Source of the DNA: Cervus elaphus | Taxonomy: Eukaryota; Chordata; Mammalia; Artiodactyla; Cervidae | Assembly: GCF_910594005.1 (NCBI RefSeq) | Contig: NC_057829.1 | Span: forward strand, 62,169,001-62,233,000 | Length of the DNA: 64,000 bases | Direction: 5' to 3' | Shown here: one piece after another, positions 23,601 to 35,600 of the stretch | How the letters are laid out: every line of letters begins with the position of its first letter | Position numbering within the stretch: the first letter of the stretch is position 1 | Made by a program: the position numbers and the translations under genes | The notes under the pieces: generated by a model | The model's database searches: none | What the model was told of the DNA's origin: nothing | What the model saw: the letters and a program-made list of their open reading frames with translations, nothing else

Positions 23601-26600
23601 GACCTTTTATGAAAAGCCATGCTGTGACCCAGCCCTTTTGGTCAGAACTGGCAGATGGCTGCAGAAAAAGCCAAGCCCCTCAAGGGAAATGAGTGAAGGG
23701 CCTGGGATAGAATGTCCTGAGGAGTTGGGTCCTATCTTCAAGCCTTTGTTCTATTGAATTCCCATTTCTCAAGTGTCTCCTTTGCTTCCTGTGGTTTCAG
23801 TGAGTTGAAAAATAAACCCATTTCACATAAGATCTCATCTTCCGTGTCTTAGTAGGACTCTTCTCTGCCTCACCAAAACTCAGATATCCTTCCCAAGCTG
23901 TTAGATTTTTCTGAATATGTTTCCACAGTAAATTAGTTCAGGTGACAGATATTTAATTACTTTGTACCCAGTGCTCTGTTAGCTTGCTTCCATGTTAACA
24001 TGGAAGAAGTTCCTTCCTTGGATTTTACTTTAGCCTCACCATTTCTCAATCCAAAGTGGTCATTGGTGTCCTAAATGCCAATGGAAGGCTTCCAGTCAGC
24101 CCCCGTGACCCAAAGGTCAGAACGTCAGACATGGGGAGCTCCCCGTGGCCAGACCCCAGGCACGAGCTTCCTGCTGTGTGCTGTGTACTAGTAGAGGGGT
24201 TTTTAATATTTTTAAAATGGTCTGGGGCTACGGCAGTGACCAGATGGGGAAAGTCCTAGCCCTCAGGGGCCTCTATTCATGGAGAGGCCAAAAGCCATGC
24301 CTGTAGTCTGCCTTGTGGTGATAAGTTCTGTGAAGAAAACTAGAGCTGGGTTAAGAGGCTGGAGGGTGAGTGGGGAGATGCTGCTTCATACCAGGTGATC
24401 TGGGGCGGGCTCTTTCGGGCAGAGGCCTGGAGGAGGTGAGGGAGCGAGCACGTGGACATCTGGGTGGGTGGCGGCTCCTGGTGCTGCCGCTCGCTCATCT
24501 GCAGTGTCGTTGCTCCCACAGGTGCCTGGTACTCCGTGGGCGCCCTGATGATTTCAGTGCCCGCCCTACTGGGCTACCTTCAGGAGGTTTGCCGGGCACG
24601 GCTGCCCGAGTCTGAGCTGATGAGGAGGAAGTACCACAGCGTGAGGCAGGAGGACCTGCAGAGAGTTCGCCTGTCTCGCCCCGAGGCCGTAGCCGAGGTG
24701 AAGAGCTTGTGAGTATGGAAGGGGCCAGGGAGGTGAGGGATGGTGACAGTGCCCGCTGCCACCACACTGAGTGCTTGCTGGCCACCAGACACTGTCTAGG
24801 GTGAAACGTTTGCCTTTGGTCTTTGTCAGAGTTCTGGGAGATGGCTACTATGATTGACCTCCATTGAAGAAGGAGGGAAAAGGCAAGTGACCAGGGTGGG
24901 ATGGGAATCCATATCTAGCTGAATCCACAGTTTAGGGTCTTGACTGAGCACATGCAAGCATGAGCCACTGCCTAGGTTCAAATCCCAGCTCTTCCAGTGT
25001 GACTCTGGGCAAGTTCCTCAGGTTCATCATCTGTTAAATGAGATGAGTATAGGGTACTTATACTTATCTGGTACCCAGCAAGTGTTCAGTTAAATATTAA
25101 TCATCGGCACTACTCTGTGGAGGAACTTCCTAAATGTGACAGAGCTGGAGCTTCTGAGGAAGCACCTTCAGACTGTTGGAAAACAACAACTGCAACAGCT
25201 TCAGTGGCTCCCATGACATAGAGCAGGGGTTCTCATCTCTTCCTGGGCAGCAGAGACATCTGTGGAGCTCCCCCCCCCAAAAAAAATTTATAAACAAGTG
25301 GAGGGCTGGGCTCCTCTGAAGAAATTCTGAGTCAGTTACCTGTGAGGGTAGGGGTGCTGCGTATCTGCAGTTTTTCAAAAACCTTTTTCCTTTGAAATGA
25401 TTTTAAACTTACGGAAGAGTTCCAGGAATGGTGCAAAGAACTCTCATCTGCCCTTTACCTGGATAGAACAGTTATTAACATTTTGCCACATTGGCTTCAT
25501 CTATCTCCCTACACTAAGACATATTTTTTTTCTTTCTGAACCATTTGAAAGTAAATTACAGACATCTTGTCTGTTTACCCCAAACATTTCAGTATATATT
25601 TTCTAAGAACAAGGACATTCTCTTCTATATCCACAGTCCTGTAATCAGATTTTGGGAATTTAACATTGATAACATTAGCATTAGTGCCATTATCTAATAA
25701 TTGTTCATGATCAAATTTTGCCAGTTGTACTAATAAGGTCTTTTATATAAATTTCTCCTGATCTGGGCTCCAGTCCAGACTCTTGTGTGGCATTTAGCTT
25801 TTAGTCTCCTGTGACGTGGAATAGTTCCTTTGTCTTTGTTTTTCATGACCTTGACATTTTAAAATATAACAAGTTTATTATTTTGTAGAACTTCCCTTCT
25901 CTTTTGGTAATTTGGTTCTTCATGATTGGATTCAGGTTTTGCATCTTTGGCAGAAACATGACGTTGTCATTGTATCATATCAAGAGATACATGATGTCAC
26001 TGTCTGTTACAGGAGATGCTAACTTTGATTACCTTGGTGAAAGTTTCTCCACTGTAAAGTGACTATTTATTTTACCCTCTAGAGTTAGTAATCTGAATGG
26101 GGGTACTTTGAGACTTTGTTAAGTATCTTGTTCCTCATCAAACCTTTACCCACTACATTGAAATCCACTGTTGGGTCTTACTTTCATGAATTTATTACTG
26201 TGATGGTTGCATAGGTGATTTCCTAAGGGTCATTATTACCTGACATTCTGTAAGAAAGAGCTTTTCCTTATTATCTGTATGAATGCAGGATTTTAAAATT
26301 TTATTCAATGGGTTATAATCCATTACTATGATTATTAATTTTGATCTTATTTTGTCCTCAGTTTGGGCGTCCCTGATAACTCAATTGGTAAAGAATCCAC
26401 CTGCAATGCAGGAGACCCTGGTTCGATTCCTGGGTCAGGAAGATCTGTTGGAGAAGGGATAGGCTACCCACTCCAGTATTCTTGGGCTTCCCTTGTGGCT
26501 CAGCTGGTGAAGAATCTGCCTGCAAAGCGGGAGACCTGGGTTTGATCCCTGGGTTGGGAAGATCCCCTGGAGAAGGGAAAGGCTACCCATTCCAGTATTC

Positions 26601-29600
26601 TAGCCAGGAGAATTCCATGAACTGTGTAGTCTATGAGGTCAAAAAGAGTCGGACATGTCTAAGCAACTTTCACTTTTTTATTTTATGATACGGTGGTAGT
26701 TGCTAAGTCATGTCCGACTCTTGTGACCCCATGAACTGTAGCCTTCCAGACTCCTCTGTCCCTGGGATTCTCCAGGTAAGAATACTGGAGTGGGTTGCTA
26801 TTGCCTTCTGCAGGGGATCTTCCCGACCCAGGGATCAAACCTGGGTTTCCTGCGTTGCAGGCAGATTCTTTACCAACTGAGCTATGAGGGAAGCCCTATG
26901 ATACAGTAGAATGTTCAAATTAATCTTCCACATTCTCTGCCTTGTTCTAGAATCAGCCATTTCTCCAAGGAGCCCTTCAGAAACCAAGATCTGGGTGCTC
27001 ATTGCACAAGCATGCTCTCTTCACTTTTGATGGGGATTGGGGGGATCCATTTAAAAAAACTCTCCATGTCAGTCTATCTGAAATCCTAGGTGGATACACA
27101 TTGCTGTACATCCTGCCATCCACCTTCACAGCTCCAGTGCATCTGGGAGGTGGTACCCTGTTCCTCAGGTACTCTGCTTCTCATAGTATAGAGGAAAACT
27201 GCATCCTTGAAAAAAGTAACTGGTCCAACACCAACAGCTAGGAAGATACTAAAGCAGGAACCTCAGCAAGTTTTCCAAGAAGGGGCCTGAGATGTATGAA
27301 GTTTCCCCGAACTCTCTGACCCCTCCAAGGGGTTTGAAGGGACTGGCTGCACCTAGGTGGCTGTGCCTGCGAAGTCCTGGGCTCTGCTGCCCTGGAGCTC
27401 TGTTAGGCCGCACAGGCGGGTGAGGCAGGGTACACAGCCTGCGTGAGCCCCCTGTGTTGTGTCTGCAGCTTGATCCAGCTGGAGGCCCTCCTGAGCCGCC
27501 TGTGCTGCACCTGCGAAGCTGCCTACCGCGTGCTGCACTGGGAGAACCCCACCGTGTCCTCACAGTGAGTGCCCCTCCGCTCCCACCGCCCCTGCCCTGC
27601 GGGCCCCAGGCAAGGACAGCCGCCTTCAGAGGCCTCCTGTCGCCCTAGCTCAGGGGGAGGAGCCCTCTAGGCTCTTGGGTGCAGACCAGCATGTAGGCTT
27701 GTGGGCTTTAATGCCCTGCTTTGGTTTACCACCTTCTTTCTGCAGTATGCTGAGAATATTTTACTAATAGAAAAATAACTCACCATGTAATCTCCCACCC
27801 TGGTATAGCAGCCGATCTCATGTTTGGATTGCCTACTAGAGTTTGTCATAGGCACATGCTGTCTATAGCTCAGAGACTCCTTTTTTTTCCCCCACTTATT
27901 GTACTATATAATTGGTTTTCCATGTTGCTACATAGCTTTTGGAATTACTTGTAATACCACACCAATATAGATAGTGATTATACTGTAATTTATGAAATTA
28001 TATATTATACATCCTGTTGTGTTTTTAGTCAGTTTCTACTTTTAATTACTAACCCTGTAGTGCACATTTTGTGGGTTTAACTTTAGTCTTTTGAAACTTT
28101 TTTTCTTAAAATAAATTCTAGGATGGGACTATTGGATCAAGTGAAATGAATGTTTTTGAGGCTCTTCGTGTGTGAATGCTCATGACAACTAGTGCTTGTT
28201 TAGCCTTCTCCTGGTGCCAGACACTGTGCTCAGTGCTTTCCATGGTACCGGCTCACTCTTGGTAGTAGCTCTAAGAGGAAGGCTCTATTTTAGTCCTCAT
28301 TTAACAAGAGAAGAAAGAGAACCAAGGGATTTGCACAAGACCACACAACAAGTGGCAGAGCCAGATTCAGATCCAAATCTGTCTTATTCCAGACTTTAGA
28401 GTCTAGATCCTGAAGAGTGATGTGTGTTAAACCCGCTTAGGTGGCCCTGTCCTCAGCCACCGCTGCGGCCTCTGCATGTCAGTTGTGACCTGTTGATGGT
28501 TGTAAATCCTTTCTCCTCACTTTATGTTCCCCTTGTTTGATTAGCAGATCTTGTCAGCATATTAACTGTTCCCAGAGCTACTTCTTGCCTAGACTCCCCT
28601 GTGGGTATGCCCTAAACCAGTTTCCTTCTGATCTTATGAATTTCTGATCCTGTGGTTCCTCTCTATCAATCCAGGTTCTATGGGGCTCTTCTGGGCACGA
28701 TTTGCATTCTGTATCTGCTGCCTCTGTGCTGGGTCCTTGCCCTTTTAAACAGCACACTCTTCCTGGGGAATGTGGAGTTCTTCCGAGGTAAGCCCAGGAG
28801 AACCCAGGCAGAGGTGGGGTCCCGGCTGATCATGTGTTTGCTGTGCCTGCCACCGGGGGGCAGCACCACACCAGGGTCCTCCCCTGGAGAGGGAGGTGGG
28901 ATCCACGGAGGCTGCTACTGGGGGTCCCTTTCCCTTCCCCAGGCAGCTGAATCGCTGCCCACGTGATATGGTGGCTTCTGGGAGATGAGGGAGGGATGTT
29001 TTCCCAGTGTTGCCACCCACCTCCAGGGTGCAGTCCCCAGGAATCACTGCCTCGTCTCTGTGTGATCCCAGAGTACCCGTCTGCCCTCTGGTTTCTGAAG
29101 CAGTAAGGCAGTCTGCTGAGGCCTTGCGTCGCAGATGCCTGGGCCTGTACATATGTTTGGGTGATTGCTATGCTTGTTTTCTTCCCTGTGGTTGGAAATT
29201 AATTATAGAAGCCATGATTTATCGGGCACTTACTGCATTTAATCTCTCTTTAACAATCTCCTGGGGTAGGTGTTGGTATATCTGTCTTGTTTATGAGGCT
29301 TAGGTTAGGTAACTTGTTCAGACTTAGGAGGGTGACTGTTTCCTGCAGCCGAGAGTGGGTGCCAGAAGAGGCAGCCGGGTGCAGTGGTGGGTACCCCCAG
29401 AACACCACTCATTCCATCCTGTTTCTGCCTCCCGCCCCATTCTCCTCACCCTGGGCAGTGGTGTCTGAGTATAGGGCATCTCTGCAGCGGCGGATGAACC
29501 CCAAGCAGGAAGAGAGTGCCTTCGAGAGCCCGCCACCGTCAGATGCTGGGGAGAAGGGCGCTCTGGCGGACTGCACTCCGGCGCCCACGCCCACAGAGGT

Positions 29601-32600
29601 GAGCGCCCCTAACCGCCCGGGCAGAGGCTGGTGTGAGCAGGCTGCCTGGCCTCCCTGTTACCAGCCTGCTCATACTGCATAGCTGCTGGGCTGGCCTCCG
29701 CCTTCCCCGCCCCGCCTCCTCTGAAGTGCTTAATAGTAATAACTGTGGTAACAAGAGCTGTGCTTCGTTGAGTGTTTACTCTGCTGTTCACGTACTTTAT
29801 AGACCCCTGAGGTGTAGGGTATTTCTGGGAATGAGATGATTCTCCTTGTAGCAGAGAAGACTGAGGCACAGGGCGGTTGTCCGCAGTCAGTGGGGTCGGG
29901 TCTCAGACCCCGCCCTGTGGTTCCAAAGCTCCTGCTCTCAACCCCCATGTTCTCCAGCCACTGTCGGGCCTTTCGTGGCCGTGGTCCGTCTCTCTGTCCT
30001 GCTTGGGTGGAGACCGCTGTCTTTCCCCTGACTTCCTTCTTTCCGGCAGTTGTGCCATTTCCTCTGAGGCGTGAACCGCTGTTTTGAGAAACCTGGATGC
30101 TGGCTCTGGGGAGGTGGCCTCTCCCCTGGGGGTAGGGCTGTCATTGCTCTGGCTGTTGAAGGTTCTCTCTTCCCAGGACCTCACGCCAGGCAGTGTGGAG
30201 GAGGCAGAGGAGGCCGAGCCTGACGAGGAGTTTAAAGATGCGATTGAGGTGGGTGGCCTTCCCCAGCACCCTCAGCTGACCAGGTCAGAAGTTGGGTGGT
30301 CCTGGAGCCGTGTGGCCTCTCACATTCCAAGTCTGGGTTTTTAGAGTTCTCTTATATCCAAGTGAGAAGGTAAAATGAGCCCTGCGCTCAGACTCACTGG
30401 TTAAAAGGATGCCACCTAACCTCTGCCCGTCCTCTTGCTGACCTTGGCATCTGTCCTGGGTGCCCAGGGCGGGGGTGGCTCTGGAGGCCTCTGGGAAACG
30501 CCCCACTGGGGGAGGTGGGTCATTTACTGCCTCGGTTGGAGACTGTGGGCCTGGCGCCTTTGATGTGGGGCAGGCAGAGTTGGAGGAAGGCATTGCCCCG
30601 GTCTCTGCCTGCTCTTCTGAAGGATGAGGTCCGTCAGATGTCCCTTTGAGGGGTGAGAATGGGAGGCTGGAGAAAGCAGTTGCATGGCCAAGTGCTGGGT
30701 TGGAGAAAGTTCAACAGTCTGCCTAGTTTTAGGACAATGGTTCACACTGGTAGTTTGCAGAAGTGTTTTATTTGGCACGCAAAGCTTTAATTTTTTAGCC
30801 GATATTTAAAAATTGGAGAGACTATAGCAAAAACTCTGGATTTTTCAGTTTTTCTAAAAACTCAGCAGCTCTGGGAGCCCTGAGTCTGCAGCGGTCAGTG
30901 TAGCTGAGGAGAGACTGTCTCCTTCAGAGAAGTCACATAATCCCCACCAGTTCCTGTCATCCCCGGTCACTGAGTCCTGGTGGCATTTGCCATTTATTGT
31001 CATGTTTGCTCTATGGCTTTTTTTTAAATAGTAGGAATTCACTTCTTTTTGTGACTCTTGTAAAGTGGGGGATACAGGAAATGGAGGTCTTGGGAGTTTC
31101 CTCCAGGCCTATGGTTTTCACCCCGCTGGCTCTACTGTTACCGTAGCCTCATCCGCGTGGGCGTTTCCATTTTCTACAGCTGAGATTTCTCCAAAACCTG
31201 AATGTACGACTGTGGACTCTTAAGTCGTGACTCTTGAGTATGCAGCTTCTCCCCAACTGATTGATGTTGGGGTCCTTAATGGGGTCTCTGTTAACATCGC
31301 CCTTCAGTACGTGCTCAGAGTCAGTGTAGTAGCATTCCTGTGCTTCCTTTTGCTTGGGGAACCCCTCCTGGCAGCTTCCTTCTTGCTATCTTCTCTGTTT
31401 TCTTTTCTTCTCCCCTGCACCTTGGGAGGCAGGAGACCCACTTGGTGGTGCTGGTAAGTAGGAGCCTTGGTGAGGTGGGCAGGGGCTGGGGGGAGTTGGG
31501 AAAGGGTGACTGAGCCGAGGTTGCCACGCCTCGTGGGGTTTGCCACGCATGCAGGTCCCAGAGCCCTGTCACAAAGGGACAGGACTGGAAGGAGCTGTTC
31601 CCGCAGGAGGATGACGAGGGGTCCCCGTGCCCGGCAGAGGACGAGCTGGTCCTGCAGGACAACGGCTTCCTGAGCAAGAATGAGGTGTTGCGCAGCAAGG
31701 TGTCACGGCTCACCGAGCGACTCCGCAAGCGGTACCCGACCAACAACTTGGGTACGGCTGGGGGAGGCGGGCGGGAGGCGTCCCGGCCTCGGGGCAGAGG
31801 TGCTGTGTTCTGCGGAGCAGCGCTGTGTCCGTGGCACCCTAGGGAGGTAGCACAGGCACCGCGGGGCTGTGAGGGAGGGAGCGTGGGTTCCTTCTCGCGT
31901 CTCTGTCCTCATTACTTCTCGTGGGAAGATGAGTTCAGTTCTGGAAGTGCTCCTCTGGGACCTGAGGCAGGTAGAGCCACAGCAGGCTGCGGACTGTGCT
32001 GGCTGAGTGAGGAGTCTGAGTGTCCAGGTAAACCCCAGTGCTGCCAGGTGACCTTAAGCAAATGATTTAACTTCCCCGTGCCTCAGTTTTCCTTCTGTAA
32101 AAGGGGACTGATGCTGAAGCTCCAATACTTTGGCCACCTGATGCAAAGAGCTGACTTACTAGAAAAGACCCTGATGCTGGAAAAGGTTGAAGGCAAAAGA
32201 AGGAGGTGGCAGAGAATGAGATGGTTGAATGGCATCACCGACTCAATGGACATGAATGTTAGCAAACTCTGGGAGATGGTGAAGGACGGGGAAGTCTGGC
32301 GTGCTGTAGCCCATGGGGTCGCAAAGAGTTGGATGCGACTGAGTGACTAAACAGTGACAAAAGGGAATAGTACAAGTTCTTATCTCACAGGGTTGCTGTA
32401 GGTCTCAAAAGAGATAATGCTATTAAGTGCTGGCACACTGCTGGCTGGTTCATAGTAAGTGCTTCATAAGGGGCACGGAGGCCCTGGTCTTTCCCTCAGG
32501 TGCCTAGGCACTTGTCTGGGTCTTTCCAGTCCGATTGGAAGCAAATGGAAGGAAACACTGTCTCCTGGGGATGATAGAACCCTGGCTTCCCTTCTCCCCA

Positions 32601-35600
32601 GCCAAGTCCATAGATTGGCCAGTCCTCATTATACTGACTGTGGGGTGGGTCCAAGAATGTGACCTTGGAGAAAGGTGGACTTGATTGTCCTCACAGCTTG
32701 GAGGGACCTCTATGGTGGCTCAGATGGTAAAGAATCTGCCTACAATGCAGGAGACCCAGGTTTGATCCCTGGGTCAGCAGAGTCCCTTGGAGAAGGAAGT
32801 GGCAGCCCACTCCAAGATTCTTGCCTGGGAAATCCTGTGGACAGAGGAGCCCGGAGGGCTCTGGTCTATGAAGTTGCGGAGTCAGACAGAACTGAGCTGA
32901 CTAACAAGCTTGGAGGTCTGGCTCTGATCAGGAGAGCGGGAGACAAGCCAGACGAAGTTATAACTGGAGCCTGGAGAAGCAGAGACTCAGGGGTCTCCCT
33001 GGTCCTAAGGCAGAGCCTTGCTTCTGCCAGTTGTCAGCAGACAGGGAGGAGGATGGGCTGGCTGTGCCATGAGGTCTGGTGGGAAAGAGTTCCGAGGAAG
33101 CCCCTGGGGTTTATCGTGAGGTGTTTGACCTGGGCGCTCCAGGGCTTGCCTTCCTGCTCCTGCAGCGACCAGGGCAGTTGTTTCCTGAGTGTTAGACGTC
33201 CTGGGACACCCTGTTTCTTTCTGCTCTGCGAGTGCCTCCAGGCATTCAGGACCCCTTGCTTTTATCTCTGCTGGTCGCTGACTGCTGCCGACTGCTCTCT
33301 GTCCAGTGAGCTTCGACATACACTATCTCACTTAGTCCTTGGAAGCAGCCAGGTTCCAGAAGTCCCAGATGTCTTTACACCAGACTTAATGCTCTTGTTC
33401 TGGCAACCTATACTTTTATATCTGTGAGTTTTAAATAAAGCCCCTTAGATGTTCCCACTTTATAGGTGAGGAACCTGAGGTTGGAAAGAGTGACTTGGCC
33501 AGAGTCTTCAGCCAGTACCCGGTTGAGTTGTAACTCAGATCCACCTTATCTGGTCTCACTCCCTCATTCTTTCTAGCTCACCTTCTTCCCTTTCCCTGGT
33601 GTCTGAAGTGCCCCGGTTTTATGCCTATCCCATTTCTGTATTTGGCTTTTGGTTCAGATAATCCCTACCGAGATGGGTGAAGGCCTGTCAGGTTCCCCCG
33701 AGGATGGTGAAGGCAGAAGACAATTATTCTCCTAAGCCCCCCTCAGCCCTCCGCTCTCAGGGCTGCTTGCTCTCCCTCCCTTGAGGTATCGTTGGGCTCT
33801 TGGCTGTGAGGGCAGGTAGAGCAGCTCTGTTCTGGGGTCTGCATCCTGAAGGGCTGGGTGAGTGAGCTGCTCTGGGGGCTCTTCTGTTTTGGCTGCCAGT
33901 GGATGGAGGGGGTTCCACGGGAGGAGTGAGGGCAGGCTGCTCATGAGCCTCTCCATGGCCTCCCAAGTGGGGGAGTCCTACTGGGAAGGGCCCACTCTGT
34001 CCTGGAGGCTCTGTGACTGTCGCCCTGGCAGTGGTCTCAGGCTGGTCTCTGCTCTCTTTGCCCCCGGGGCATCCTCACATTGATGAACCAGGACCTTTGC
34101 TGAAAACAGGCAGGAAGAGTCGGTAGGTCTTGGCAAGGAATAGGGGTTCTCTCCTCCACATGCCTGCCTGAGCCAGTGTCAGCATGCAGAACCGGCCCTG
34201 GCCCCGGCCCTGCGTGGTGCGTGGCTGTTCTGTTAGCCCGCATGACTGCCTTGGGGTGCTTGGCGCTGGTACTCCTTACAGTTGAGAGGGGCCAGAGTGT
34301 CAGTCTCTGACCCAGCTCTTTCCCCCCGGCCCATGCTGCTTGCTGAGGAGAGGCGGAGGTGGGCTGCCTTGCCCTGATTTTCAGTGCTGGGGGCAGAGTC
34401 CCCGAGCAGCCTGTCTCCTGGGGTGGGACCACCTGCTGGCGGTGCGCTGTGCTCTCCTGTCTCCTCTGCTCTGCCTGGGTCGTGAGCTGACTCACAGCAA
34501 CAGCATTGCCCTTAGACCCACTGGTGTCAGGTTTCTCCCTGCTCTAGCTGGGTCCCCTGTCCTCCAATGCAGGCAGTGTGTCCCCCTTTAGTGAGAGCTC
34601 TGGGGGACTCTGGCTGGACAGAGGGAGGGACCACATCTCTTTGGGCCTTTGTGTGAAGGTGAGGCCTGGTGCTCTGTACCTGGCCAGACAGGTGGTCCTG
34701 GAGGCCCGGCCATGTGCCCTGAACCTAGTAATTGGCTCTGATCGGATCATAGGAGGTCTTCAGGTCCCAAGTTGTAGAAATGTCCTTCAGTAGTCTTGTC
34801 CCCTCCTGGGTTTTTCCAGGACCCAGCCCAGCTTCCTTCCTTCCCACAACCTTTGGCTGGGCTCCCTGGTCCCCTGTTGTGAGCACCCTCCTGCCTCGTG
34901 TGGACCCCGGCCTTTTCTCCCCTGGCTCAGTGACCCTCATCTGCATGGAGATTTCTGCGCTGAATTGTGGTCAGTATTTCTGGCAGCAGCCCTTGGGACT
35001 TCCTTGTTCTCATTAGCTTCTGCTTCAGGAGCTTGTTGGAAGTCATAAGGGCCCAGCGTGGCCTTTCCTCTCCTCTATCCTTTTGGGTTTTTTCTTTCGG
35101 CTGCGTGTACGCCCTTCATCAGACTGTGTCATTGTCACAGCCTACCTTTCCTTCTTTAATTTTCCTGCAAGCATGGGTGGGTAGCAAGCACAGCTTCTGT
35201 TAAGTCCCTTTGCCTTGATGTAGTTTCTCAAAGAATGATCGGGGGAATTCCCTTATGGTCCAGTGGTTAGGACTCCACACTTCCACTGCAGGGACACGGG
35301 TTCAATTCCTGAACAGGGAATTAGGATCCTGCATACTGTGTGATGTGACCAAGAAAGGGGAAAAGAAAAAAGAATGATCAGTCCTCTCTTCCCCATCTTC
35401 ATCTCTTCTTGCACCCCTGTTGCCCCCTCCCAGCTATTTTCTAAGCTGCTGTTGCTTCTTCTGCAACCTGGTCTGAACCCTTGTGGTCCTGTTGTATCTG
35501 GTAGCTTAGGCAGGATCTCTTCCCCTGGCGGTATCCATCCTGGCCCGCCCACCACACACGTGCCTGCACCTCTTGCCCTGCTAGGCTTCTTGGTTGGCAC

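Larger units (their letters stand above)
24709..27468. other. ZFYVE27 intron 4
   Basis: Holds a MIR-like stretch (about 24950-25110), an old L1M-like fragment (about 25385-26330) and an inverted pair of Bov-tA SINEs (26367-26897). Confidence 0.6.
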
